Assembly: GCA_011620595.1 (NCBI GenBank)
Contig: WOYX01000037.1
Coordinates: forward strand, 55,440-119,439
DNA length: 64,000 bases
Reading direction: 5' to 3'
Source: Bacteroidales bacterium
Lineage (GTDB): Bacteria > Bacteroidota > Bacteroidia > Bacteroidales > VadinHA17
Under the pieces are notes generated by a model. It did not search any database. It had not been told where the DNA came from and saw nothing but the letters and a program-made list of their open reading frames with translations. Below are positions 53,016 to 61,770 of this stretch, piece by piece; positions within the stretch are counted from its first letter, which is position 1; each line of letters opens with the position of its first letter. A program made the translations under genes and the position numbers.

Positions 53016-54269
53016 ATGGAGGTTACCGTTCATCCGTCGCGAATGGCGGGCAGCATTATAGCTCCACCTAGCAAAAGTCTGACGCAGAGGGCCATAGCTG
53101 CCGGCATGCTGGCCCGGGGTACCACCTTTATACGAAATCCTTCATTCTGCAACGATTCCCTGGCGGCCATCGGGATAGCCGGGAGACTGGGCGCTTCTGT
53201 ATCATGGGATAATAATTCCATTACCATCATAGGGGGTTCCGGTGCTCTCTCTCCGGTCACTCTCAATTGCGGAGAGTCAGGACTGGCACTGAGAATGTTT
53301 GCCCCTGTGGCAGCCATGCTCGCAGACCGGGTGACCCTTACCGGCGAGGGATCACTGGCAGGGAGACCGGTGACAATGATAAGCGAGGCTCTGCCGCAGT
53401 TTGGGGTGCAAATACAATCCACAGCCGGATTGTTGCCTCTCTCCATGACGGGAAGGCTCTCCGCCGGGAAAGCCGTATTGGATGGTTCCCAGGGCTCACA
53501 ACTGCTGACAGGCTTACTGATGTCACTGCCGTTGCTTGAGTCAGACAGTGAGATTACGGTTGAGAACCTGAAGAGCAGACCCTACATAATGATGACGCTT
53601 CAGCTTCTTGAGGAATTTGGAGTCAGCGTTGTAAACGACAGCTTCAGGCACTTCAATGTACCGGGCTGCCAGTCATACCGTGCCCGCGAATACACTGTTG
53701 AGGGCGACTGGAGCGGGGCATCATTCCTGCTTGTCGCGGGAGCGCTGGCAGGTGCAGTGACGGTGAAAAGCCTCAACCTCAGCAGTCTGCAGGCCGACAG
53801 TGCAATTATCAAGGCGCTGGATGATGCCGGCTGCCGGCTTTCGGAAGAGGCTGCAGGGGTGAAGGCTGAGAAGTCTGACCTTAGGGCTTTTGTATTTGAT
53901 GCCACCGATTCACCGGACCTCTTTCCGCCGCTGGCAGCGTTGGCAGCATTCTGCAGCGGCACCAGCAGGATCAGTGGCGTGAATCGGCTGCGGCATAAGG
54001 AGAGCGACAGGGCAAAAGCCATTGCCGATCTGCTTGGCGCAATGAATATAGAAGTGAAGATTGCCGGTGACGAGATGCTTATCAGCGGTGGACGGGTATT
54101 GCGTGCCAGGGTATCATCACACAACGACCATCGTATGGCAATGATGGCGGCAGTGATGGCCCTGGCAGCTGAAGGGACGGTAACGATAGCCGGAGCAGAA
54201 GCGGTGGCGAAGTCATATCCGGGCTTTTTTGATGACCTGGCCCGTCTCGGCGCAAGGATTTCCCGATGA
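53016..54269 (+). CDS. aroA: EPSP synthase (3-phosphoshikimate 1-carboxyvinyltransferase)
   Basis: 417 residues, slightly shorter than the classical ~427. Motifs: PPSKSLTQRAIAAGMLA, NCGESGLALRMFAPVAA, DGSQGSQLLTGLLMSLPLL, RLRHKESDRAKAI and SSHNDHRMAMMAAVMA. It joins phosphoenolpyruvate to shikimate-3-phosphate. Last gene of the operon, 47 bp after the DAHP synthase. The LNCGESGLALR loop reads L/A where many enzymes have TxxR, as often in class II-like forms. Confidence 0.94.
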   Translation: MEVTVHPSRMAGSIIAPPSKSLTQRAIAAGMLARGTTFIRNPSFCNDSLAAIGIAGRLGASVSWDNNSITIIGGSGALSPVTLNCGESGLALRMFAPVAAMLADRVTLTGEGSLAGRPVTMISEALPQFGVQIQSTAGLLPLSMTGRLSAGKAVLDGSQGSQLLTGLLMSLPLLESDSEITVENLKSRPYIMMTLQLLEEFGVSVVNDSFRHFNVPGCQSYRAREYTVEGDWSGASFLLVAGALAGAVTVKSLNLSSLQADSAIIKALDDAGCRLSEEAAGVKAEKSDLRAFVFDATDSPDLFPPLAALAAFCSGTSRISGVNRLRHKESDRAKAIADLLGAMNIEVKIAGDEMLISGGRVLRARVSSHNDHRMAMMAAVMALAAEGTVTIAGAEAVAKSYPGFFDDLARLGARISR

Positions 54270-54317
54270 ACCTCACTTTTTACAGATAAACTCCCGGAAG
54301 CTTTTTCCTGTGTGCCT

Positions 54318-55319
54318 CTACCTCGACCTTATCTCACGTCGCATAAACAAAACATACGATATGACAAAGCTGATAATAGTACCTGCAGCCAGTCCCGTCA
54401 CCTGCGGCCATACCATCAGCAGGCTCTGTCCCAGTGGCAGCGGCCCCGGAAGTGCACCTATCATCTGCTCCATGGTAAGAGGACCGAGGCTGCGTACGGA
54501 GGGCATCAGGAGGGTGGTGGTAGCTTCGCTGAAGAGCTGGTTGGGCATCACCCGCAGCAATGCCAGCCGGAACTGCTCAAAAGCTATTATGGTCTGAGGA
54601 GCAGCCATCTCCGACGGCGCGAGTGATTTCGTTATCAGGTTTACTATCAGCGGGTAGAATACCGAGAAGAACAGCCAGACCGCTATTGCCGAGAGAGCAG
54701 CCGTGGCAGGCTGACGGAACACTACTGAGAAGAGTATCGAAAGGTTAAGCCAGAATGCCACATAGAGAATACTCAGCAGGATGAAGAATACCATCCTCAT
54801 AAATTCCCCGGCAGTGGGAGGGATACCGATAAATATCAGTCCTGCCCCCATTACCAACAATCCCAGCGCTATCAGCATAACGCTTATTACTGCCAGTGCG
54901 GCCGTGAATTTGGCATTGATGATATAGTCACGGTGTATCGGCTGCGACAGCATACGTCCCATGGTTCCCCTGTTATGTTCCGAGTTAATGGCATCAAACC
55001 CCAGGGCAATGCCCAGCAGCGGCCCCAGGAAGCTGATGAAGACCGTGAATGAGGGCATGGTGCCGTCAGTGATGGTAAACAGTTTCAGGAAGAAGAAGGT
55101 GCCTTCCGGGTCATTGGGTTTGACTGCCTGGGAAAAGTTTGTCAGGGCAGTGTACAATGATCCGAGAGAGGTGAGGGCAATGATGGCAATGAGAATGATA
55201 AATCTCCAACTGCGGATATGGTCTGCCATCTCTTTCTCTACTATCACACGGAATGGGTGCCTTATCCTATCCCCGGTACGGGAAAACTTTATTTTTTTTG
55301 ATAGAACAGAATTACTCAT
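54318..55319 (-). CDS. ABC-2 type transporter permease
   Basis: 333 residues from ATG 55319 (the ORF-track start lies inside the ATPase gene). About six membrane spans, with ALGFDAINSEHNRGTMGRMLSQPIHRDYII, the hallmark of ABC-2 exporters of the NosY/GldF-like group. Together with the ATPase and the NEW3 protein it forms a three-gene exporter unit. Substrate unknown. Confidence 0.88.
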   Translation of the reverse strand: MSNSVLSKKIKFSRTGDRIRHPFRVIVEKEMADHIRSWRFIILIAIIALTSLGSLYTALTNFSQAVKPNDPEGTFFFLKLFTITDGTMPSFTVFISFLGPLLGIALGFDAINSEHNRGTMGRMLSQPIHRDYIINAKFTAALAVISVMLIALGLLVMGAGLIFIGIPPTAGEFMRMVFFILLSILYVAFWLNLSILFSVVFRQPATAALSAIAVWLFFSVFYPLIVNLITKSLAPSEMAAPQTIIAFEQFRLALLRVMPNQLFSEATTTLLMPSVRSLGPLTMEQMIGALPGPLPLGQSLLMVWPQVTGLAAGTIISFVISYVLFMRREIRSR

Positions 55320-56094
55320 GATCCACTCCTCCTTCAAAATAACGGAAATAGATATCGTCAAGGCTGTAATCCTTTCTTTCTGAACCGGCAGGCCGACCCT
55401 CACCGCTGAAAAGCTGTGCCGCCAGGCTCTGAACGTCTCCGACAGCAAGAAGCTTGCCTTTCACGAATATCCCCACCCTGTCACACACCTGCTGAACCTG
55501 GTGCAGGTGATGGGAAGAGAATAGGACGGTGATCTTCTGTTCGCGACTGAGCCCGACAATCAGTTCAAGGAACTCTCTCACCCCCGCAGGGTCTATTCCC
55601 AGCGTCGGCTCATCAAGAATGATCACCTCCGGATCCTTTATCAGTACATCGGCAAGGCCGAGCCTCTGCCTCATTCCCCTGGAGTATTTTCCTGTTTTTT
55701 TACCCGCCTCACCGGTCAGTCCTACCCGTTGAATCAGCTCTTCTGCCTTCGCCCGCGCATCATTGGCTGAGAAACCGTTGAGGCGGGCTGTGTAAGTGAG
55801 GTTTTCCATCCCTGTGAGGTCATCGTAGAAACCTACCTCCTCAGGCAGATACCCGACCCTTCGCTTTACTTCAACAGGATCACTGACAGGGTCGAAACCG
55901 CAGACCCTTACCGTACCGCCGTCAGGCTCGGTAAGGCCCAGCATCATCAGTATGGTGGTCGATTTACCGGCGCCGTTAGGTCCCAGCAGCCCGAATATCT
56001 CGCCCTTTTCAATTGCAAGGTCCAGAGAGTCGACAGCGGTGAACGAACCGTATCGCCTGGTCAGTCCCTTCAGTTCAATGATATTTTCGGTCAC
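55312..56094 (-). CDS. ABC transporter ATPase (ABC-2 exporter)
   Basis: 260 residues from GTG 56094, which follows GGAGG at the end of the NEW3 gene; the longer ORF-track start is inside that gene. Walker A GLLGPNGAGKST, signature YSRGMRQRLGLADVL, Walker B EVIILDEPTLGIDP and switch histidine SSHHLH. Its end overlaps the permease start by eight bases. Confidence 0.93.
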   Translation of the reverse strand: MTENIIELKGLTRRYGSFTAVDSLDLAIEKGEIFGLLGPNGAGKSTTILMMLGLTEPDGGTVRVCGFDPVSDPVEVKRRVGYLPEEVGFYDDLTGMENLTYTARLNGFSANDARAKAEELIQRVGLTGEAGKKTGKYSRGMRQRLGLADVLIKDPEVIILDEPTLGIDPAGVREFLELIVGLSREQKITVLFSSHHLHQVQQVCDRVGIFVKGKLLAVGDVQSLAAQLFSGEGRPAGSERKDYSLDDIYFRYFEGGVDHE

Positions 56095-56096
56095 GG

Positions 56097-57248
56097 CTAC
56101 CTCCTCCCATATTTCCGGAACAGATACCATACCGTGCCGATGCCTGCCACTATTACCAGGATGCCTACCCATCCCCAGAGCATCGGAGTGCGAACCGACA
56201 TCCTGAACGATGCTTTGGATGAGGTTTCAGGAGTCCTCGCCTCGAGGGTGGTCACATAATCGCCGGGTATAGCTTTCTTGTCAGCCTTGATGGTTGCTGT
56301 CACGCCGGCCTCCTTGCCAGCGAGGATGGTTTCTATCTCTTTGGGATCAAAGGTCACTTCCCAGTTGACGGGAGCCGAGCTGGTGAGTTTCACACCCTTA
56401 AGAAGGGAGCTGCCGGTGTTTTTCACAACAAGGTCGATCTGCTTCTTCTCCCCGGCCACTATGCTGGAGCTGAGCAGTCCCGTTGGTGTTGTCAGCTCTA
56501 TCTTATATGTCCCGCTGATGACTGCCTCCAGTGTGAGTTCTCCGGTTGTTGACCCTGCCACTGCTCTGACGGGAATGGAGTAATTGCCCTCCTCCGCCTG
56601 GTCTGATGGTTTGACCTCAACGGCAACACTGACGGTACCATTGGGCTCAGCCTCCACCGAGGTCACCTGCTTGCCGTTGGCACGAAATGTGACAGTCCAT
56701 CCACGGGGGACTTCAGCCTGAAGGGCATAGTTCTGCTTCTCTCCGGTGCGGTTCCGGAGGTCGGCATTATAGGTGAAAGTGGAGCCGGAGTGGCCCTCCA
56801 TATTTGCCTGCCGTGTGGTGAACTCGGTCTTGTAAGTGCCCTGCTCGGAGATGTTGATTGTCAGAGGCAGGGTGTGGTCAGCACCTGCAACAACGTATAT
56901 CCTGTAATTCCCCTTGTTTACCTGGTAGGGTATCTCAACGTGCAGCTGAAGGCTTTTCTTTTCTCCGGGCAGCACGGAGATCTGCTTTACGTTCCAGGCC
57001 CCTGACTTGAGGGTGTAGCTCCAGTTACGGGGCAGGTTGGTAACGGCAAGGTCGAGGGTGGCAAGCTTATCACCGTGATTGATGAAGTCCAGGGTGTAGT
57101 CAACCGATTCTCCCGGGGGAACACTAATCTTTGTAAACGGAGTATACAGCAGCAAGCTGTCATTTTCAGCGACGGCACTGTGGCCGTAGGAGACTATCCC
57201 GGATGAAAGGATAAAGAAAAGAGCAGTTATTTTCTTCAGTGGTGACAT
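56097..57248 (-). CDS. Secreted/membrane NEW3-domain protein linked to the ABC exporter
   Basis: 383 residues from ATG 57248, chosen because AGGAGG lies eight bases upstream (the ORF-track start is 11 codons earlier). Signal peptide, then about three NEW3-type beta-sandwich repeats (FTKISVPPGESVDYTLDFINHG, GEKKQIDLVVKNTGSSLLKGVKLTS) and one C-terminal membrane span (MLWGWVGILVIVAGIGTVWYLF). It is probably displayed in the periplasm and anchored in the inner membrane beside the permease. COG1470-type proteins commonly accompany such exporters. Confidence 0.83.
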   Translation of the reverse strand: MSPLKKITALFFILSSGIVSYGHSAVAENDSLLLYTPFTKISVPPGESVDYTLDFINHGDKLATLDLAVTNLPRNWSYTLKSGAWNVKQISVLPGEKKSLQLHVEIPYQVNKGNYRIYVVAGADHTLPLTINISEQGTYKTEFTTRQANMEGHSGSTFTYNADLRNRTGEKQNYALQAEVPRGWTVTFRANGKQVTSVEAEPNGTVSVAVEVKPSDQAEEGNYSIPVRAVAGSTTGELTLEAVISGTYKIELTTPTGLLSSSIVAGEKKQIDLVVKNTGSSLLKGVKLTSSAPVNWEVTFDPKEIETILAGKEAGVTATIKADKKAIPGDYVTTLEARTPETSSKASFRMSVRTPMLWGWVGILVIVAGIGTVWYLFRKYGRR

Positions 57249-57444
57249 AATAATATCCTCCTGTTTTTCTATGTTTTTCATACGGAATGCAAATTTAAAA
57301 AGGGGAAATTCACATTTACAAGAGGAGAGAAATTGTCGGACAGGGTTGAAGAGTGACCAGGAAGATATTTTTGGCTGAAATTGAATAAATTAAGCCCTTA
57401 ATGTGCTCATTGTTAAAGTTTCCTTAAAATTGCGGTTTAACTCC

Positions 57445-57840
57445 TCTTACGTTCTCGGAGCAGGGGTAAGGATAGAGAATTTTGAGACCGGAGAAGAGTG
57501 CAGGACCGGAGAGGTTGGCAAGATACTGGTTAAGGGTGACTGCGTGATGAAGGGCTACTATGATGACCCGCAACAGACTGCTGAGGTTTTGGTTGACGGC
57601 TGGTATAATACAGGAGACATGGGCTTTCTTGATGAAGATGGATATCTGTGGCATGCCGGGAGGTTCAAGAGGTTTGCCAAGGTGGGAGGGGAGATGGTGT
57701 CGCTTGTGACGGCCGACCTGCCTGCCATCTATCTCCCCAGGGAGTTTATAGTAATAGGAGATCTGCCGATGATGAGCTCCGGAAAAACAGGCTTCCGGAG
57801 CGTCACCAAAATGGTGCAGGAGATAATGAAGAAGGCCTGA
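57445..57840 (+). pseudogene. Acyl-ACP synthetase (AMP-binding) C-terminal remnant with internal deletion
   Basis: The frame matches the C-terminal part of Aas-type acyl-ACP synthetases: GVRIENFETGEECRTGEVGKILVKG, GYYDDPQQTAEVLVDGWYNTGDMG, and the hinge WHAGRFKRFAKVGGEMVSLV. It then jumps in frame to ADLPAIYLPREFIVIGDLPMMSSGKTGFR, lacking about 50 residues that normally lie between. The ~500-residue N-terminal part with the adenylation P-loop is absent. A short peptide could still be made from the ORF at 57403, but not an enzyme. Confidence 0.8.
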
Positions 57841-57898
57841 CAGCGAAATCTGTAAGTATGAGTCAGGGCTTACCAGTGGCCTGCTACTTTTGCGGAGA

Positions 57899-59302
57899 CT
57901 ATTTGCCAATGCAGAATCGCGAGAAGATCTCACCGAGGATGTCATCAGGGGTGATCCTCCCCGTGATCAGCCCAAGGTAATATATCGCCTGCCGCATATC
58001 TGTGGCTATCAACACCGTTGGTATCCCGTCGCGAAAACCGTCGAGGACCCTCTGCAGGCTCTCAGAGACATTCTTCAGTGCCTCGTAGTGCCGGGCATTG
58101 GTGACGATATACTGAGGCGAGTCTATGACCCCTGTCTCTACAGATTTCAATAGCATTACCCTGAGGTCATCTATTCCCGTTGCCTCTTTCGCCGAAACGG
58201 CAACTGCCGGCAGGTCACAGATGCCTTTCAGTTCCTTCATCAGCGCCTCAGCCTGATCCTGTGCTATAAGGTCACTCTTATTAACAACCAGGATAATATT
58301 TGCTTTGCCGTTACCGGTCATCTCCGCCACTGAGGCTGCAAAAGCTGCCAGTTCCCCGGAAGTGTCGGTGGCTTCTGCCACAGCCAGAACCACCTCCGCC
58401 GCTTCAAGCTTTTTCAGCGTACGCTCCACGCCTAGCACCTCTATCTCATCATCGGAGTGCCTCAGTCCTGCCGTATCTATGAACCTGAACAGAAGGCCTT
58501 CCACGTGCAGCACCTCCTCTACAGTATCACGGGTGGTGCCGGGTTTTTCGGAGACAATGGCTCTCTCCTCCTGCAGCAGCAGGTTAAGCAGGGATGATTT
58601 GCCCACGTTGGGCCTCCCGGCTATCACCACCGGGATACCTTTTTTTATGGCATTTCCCAGCCGGAATGATGAAGCCAGCCTCTCTACCAGGCTCTTTATC
58701 TTTATTACATTCTCGCTCATGGAGAAGCGGTCAGCAAACTGCACATCCTCCTCACTGAAGTCGAGCTCCAGCTCAATGAGTGATGCAAACTGCAGCAGTT
58801 TCTGCCTCAGCTTTTCTATCTCCGACGACAGCCCGCCGCGCAGCTGTGACGATGCCAGCCGGTGTGCGGCAGCGGAATCGGCAGCAATGATGTCAGCCAC
58901 GGCTTCTGCCTGTGAGAGATCCATCCTGCCGTTCATGAAAGCCCTCATGGTAAACTCCCCGGGCATGGCGGCCGTGGCACCACGGGCCAGGAGCATCTCC
59001 ATGATCTTCTGCGCTATCCAGGGAGAGGCGTGGAAGCTTATCTCAGCAGCATCCTCTCCGCTGTAGGAGGCAGGCGACCTGTAGAGAGTGACCACCGCAT
59101 CATCAATGAATTCATCCTCTTCCTTCACCTGTCCGTAATGCACCGTGTAACCTCTGGCTTCCCGCAGGTCAGCGCCGCTGGCAGGGGAAAAGAGCTCACT
59201 TATTAGCCGGAAGGTTTCCGGACCGCTGACCCTGATAACGGCAAGGGCCCCGCCAGGGCCTGTTGCTGGAGCAGCAATGGTGGTGTCAGGCTTCAGGTTC
59301 AT
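57899..59302 (-). CDS. mnmE: tRNA modification GTPase MnmE
   Basis: 467 residues from ATG 59302 (MNLKPDTTIAAPATGPGGALAVIRVSG), normal for MnmE. N-terminal folate-binding domain (GEFTMRAFMNGRMDLSQAEAVADII), then a G domain with GRPNVGKSSLLN, DTAGLR and NKSD, and the C-terminal FCIGK whose Cys takes part in catalysis. With MnmG it adds the carboxymethylaminomethyl group to U34 of certain tRNAs. The ORF-track start at 59377 adds an unlikely N-terminal tail. Confidence 0.97.
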   Translation of the reverse strand: MNLKPDTTIAAPATGPGGALAVIRVSGPETFRLISELFSPASGADLREARGYTVHYGQVKEEDEFIDDAVVTLYRSPASYSGEDAAEISFHASPWIAQKIMEMLLARGATAAMPGEFTMRAFMNGRMDLSQAEAVADIIAADSAAAHRLASSQLRGGLSSEIEKLRQKLLQFASLIELELDFSEEDVQFADRFSMSENVIKIKSLVERLASSFRLGNAIKKGIPVVIAGRPNVGKSSLLNLLLQEERAIVSEKPGTTRDTVEEVLHVEGLLFRFIDTAGLRHSDDEIEVLGVERTLKKLEAAEVVLAVAEATDTSGELAAFAASVAEMTGNGKANIILVVNKSDLIAQDQAEALMKELKGICDLPAVAVSAKEATGIDDLRVMLLKSVETGVIDSPQYIVTNARHYEALKNVSESLQRVLDGFRDGIPTVLIATDMRQAIYYLGLITGRITPDDILGEIFSRFCIGK

Positions 59303-59460
59303 ATGTGGAATGCCATTTAATAACAAACTTACGGAAAAACACCTGATTTTACACGGGCAGTACAAAATCAGGGCCACATCCGGGATTTACAGATGAAAGA
59401 TAATGATTGGAGGTAAGGTATAATATGTTAATTTAGGTGCTCTAACAAACATAAACTGCT

Positions 59461-60720
59461 ATGAAGAAATCAATACTTATCATCACTGTTGCCTGCACCG
59501 TGCTTGCGGCAGGTTGTGCCGGCACAGCCAACCGGCTTACGAATGCGGAGATTGCAGAGGGATGGGAACTGCTCTTTGACGGCACCAGCCTCGACCAGTG
59601 GAGACTGTACAACAGTGAAGGCACTGGCAGCTGGGGCATTGACGACGGTTGCCTGGCGGCAGATGGTACCGGCAGCGACAGCACAGGCTATATCGTTACA
59701 AGAAAAGAATATGCCAATTTCGACCTGGTGTTCGACTGGAAGATTGCTCCGGAAGGTAACAGCGGGGTCATGTACCATGTTGTGGAGTCGGACAGGTTTC
59801 ACACACCATACCTTACTGGTCCGGAGTACCAGCTCATTGATGACATCAACTGGCCCGGTGAACTGGAGGAATGGCAGAAGACAGGAGCTGACTATGCGAT
59901 GTACCTGCCTGATCCGGAGAAGAAAAAACTGAATCCGGCAGGGGAGTGGAACAACTCCAGGATACTCTTTGACAACGGACATGTTGAATACTGGCTTAAC
60001 GGTGAAAAGATAGTTGAGTTCGAGGCCTGGACACCGGAATGGTTTGAACTCAAGAACAGCGGCAAATGGGCCGGCGCACCTGAGTACGGCCTTGCTGCCA
60101 CGGGACTTATCTCCCTGCAGGATCACGGCAGCAAGGCGTGGTTTAAAAACATGAAGATCAGGGAGCTGCCCAAAAAAGAGACGGAACCGGTAAATCTCTT
60201 CAATGGAGTCGACCTGACAGGATGGACTGCCTACGGGACCGAAAAATGGTATGTCGAGGACAGCCTCCTGGTCTGCGAGAGCGGTCCTGACAGGCAGTAC
60301 GGCTACCTGGCTACGGATAGGTACTACAAGGACTTCGACCTGTCAGTCGATTTCAGGCAGATATCCGACGGCAACAGTGGCGTTTTCTTCAGGTCAGTCA
60401 TTGAAGGAACAAGGATATCAGGATGGCAGGTTGAGGTGGCACCCAAAGACCATGACACAGGTGGTATATATGAGTCGTATGGAAGAGGCTGGCTGGTACA
60501 GATCCCCGATGAGAAGGAGAACATACTGAAGCCGGGTGAATGGAATACGCTCAGAATAAAAGCTGTCGGCCCTGATGTTACCACCTGGCTGAACGGGGAG
60601 GAGATGGTGCACCTCAACGATCCGAAGATTGGCAGGGCCAACGGGAGAATCGCCCTCCAGATCCATGACGGAGGAGGCATTAAGGTACAGTGGAAGAACC
60701 TGGTGATCCAACCGCTCTAA
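59461..60720 (+). CDS. Lipoprotein with two DUF1080 (3-keto-disaccharide hydrolase-type) domains
   Basis: 419 residues: lipoprotein signal VLAAGC, then two concanavalin-like DUF1080 domains. The first opens EGWELLFDGTSLDQWRLY and includes EGNSGVMYHV; the second opens PVNLFNGVDLTGWTAYG and includes DGNSGVFFRSV and KPGEWNTLRIKAVGPDVTTWLNG. The family contains 3-keto-glycoside hydrolases acting in the periplasm or at the surface. Duplication of the domain in one chain is known. No partner dehydrogenase is nearby. Confidence 0.88.
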   Translation: MKKSILIITVACTVLAAGCAGTANRLTNAEIAEGWELLFDGTSLDQWRLYNSEGTGSWGIDDGCLAADGTGSDSTGYIVTRKEYANFDLVFDWKIAPEGNSGVMYHVVESDRFHTPYLTGPEYQLIDDINWPGELEEWQKTGADYAMYLPDPEKKKLNPAGEWNNSRILFDNGHVEYWLNGEKIVEFEAWTPEWFELKNSGKWAGAPEYGLAATGLISLQDHGSKAWFKNMKIRELPKKETEPVNLFNGVDLTGWTAYGTEKWYVEDSLLVCESGPDRQYGYLATDRYYKDFDLSVDFRQISDGNSGVFFRSVIEGTRISGWQVEVAPKDHDTGGIYESYGRGWLVQIPDEKENILKPGEWNTLRIKAVGPDVTTWLNGEEMVHLNDPKIGRANGRIALQIHDGGGIKVQWKNLVIQPL

Positions 60721-60721
60721 T

Positions 60722-60892
60722 GAAGAAGCTGACTGTATTTTCATCACATATGAGGATACCGTATCCGTACGGCTGAAAACAGAATATACTATCCGGAACC
60801 GCCTTGGAGGTATCATGTTCCGGGAACTGGGAGGCGACGTTTCAGAGAATGGCCTTCTGGCGGCTATTCATGCCGCATTCAGGGAAAAATAA
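60722..60892 (+). pseudogene. GH18 (chitinase-like) C-terminal remnant
   Basis: Immediately after the DUF1080 stop, a frame without a start reads FITYEDTVSVRLKTEYTI then RNRLGGIMFRELGGD and ENGLLAAIHAAFREK, stopping at TAA 60890-60892. This is the last beta-strand and helix of GH18 enzymes, where the usual LGGIMFWEL has become LGGIMFREL. Everything upstream, including the DxxDxDxE active site, is lost. Confidence 0.72.
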
Positions 60893-61306
60893 CGCGAAGG
60901 CCCCTTGATATTAAAAATTGCATAGGGCTTCGCATTTCTTGTAATACACTGATTACCTGATGTTTATTGCATTCCATGCTATCTTGAAAGGTTGTCTGCA
61001 ATAAATGTGTTGTCCGGGATGCTTGCCGAGGTGTTTAACTCATCAAAAAGCACCCTTGAGGTTCTTCCGTTGAGATGATTTGTGGCGTACATCCCGGTCA
61101 TTACATAACCCTCACCGGGCCTTACTACATGGTGGCGATGGCACGGCTCAGCAGATCTTTCGAATGGTCTTTTAGCGGCAGGTTCTTTATGCCTGGTCTT
61201 TCACGGAGGTAGATCAGTGAAGGAATCAGCAGCATTATCTACCGATCCGCACGGTCAGGATCCGCGGAGCGATGGCAAGATGTAGTAACCGAGCGGACAG
61301 GATCTT
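60893..61306. other. Degraded intergenic stretch with a possible remnant
   Basis: No intact gene. On the minus strand about 50 codons (61133 to 60979) read HVVRPGEGYVMTGMYATNHL then NGRTSRVLFDELN and end at TAG; they look coding but have no start, and I do not recognise the family. Another protein-like piece, LIYLRERPGIKNLPLKDHSKD, lies at about 61135-61240 and runs into two stops. Both are probably leftovers of decayed genes. Confidence 0.4.
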
Positions 61307-61697
61307 TCAGGAGGCCTTTGACATCTCTTTCCGGTAGACGCTGGGGGTCTTATCCTTTTAGGCCTTGAAGATGACCGAGACAGCAAAAATACCACGTAAG
61401 GAATAAAATGGAGTGCATGCCAGGGTGAGAATCTTCGTGTGGGCACGGACATATGGCGCACATACAGAAATAGTAGCGGTCCGTATGTCAGTGAAATAAA
61501 GGGGAAGGAATAGACTTCAACCACCGTACGGTTAATCAGTGCAAATATCATCTCGATGCAGAAGAGAAACAGTCATGTCGTCATGATATGGCTTGCGGTG
61601 GAGTATGGCCGCCTGGTTGCCATCAGCAGTCCTGCGAAAAACGACTGAGATATGCCTGCAAACGGAACCGGTAAAACAAAATCCACGATGCCATAAT
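61307..61697 (-). pseudogene. AraC-type membrane regulator remnant with internal deletion
   Basis: Minus strand: the N-terminal membrane part (FVLPVPFAGISQSFFAGLLMAT, then LFLFCIEMIFALINRT and FISLTYGPLLFLYVRHM) is interrupted by an in-frame TGA where a Trp is expected. It then jumps, in another frame, to FKA-stop-KDKTPSVYRKEMSKAS, the extreme end of an AraC helix-turn-helix domain. The middle, including most of the DNA-binding domain, is missing. Confidence 0.7.
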
Positions 61698-61732
61698 AAA
61701 GAGTATATTTAACAAAAGGAAGAAAAAATAGC

Positions 61733-61740
61733 TACTTTTG
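61733..61740 (+). promoter_or_regulatory. Putative -7 box of sucD
   Basis: TACTTTTG, an exact TAnnTTTG match, 30 bases before the ATG. An ATTTA element about 21 bases upstream is a weak -33. Confidence 0.5.
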
Positions 61741-61770
61741 AGTTACATGAAACAAACATAACAGACTGAA

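Noticed and set aside
58305-59066. 253-residue plus-strand ORF, serine-rich
   Set aside because: Shadow of mnmE on the opposite strand with low-complexity composition.
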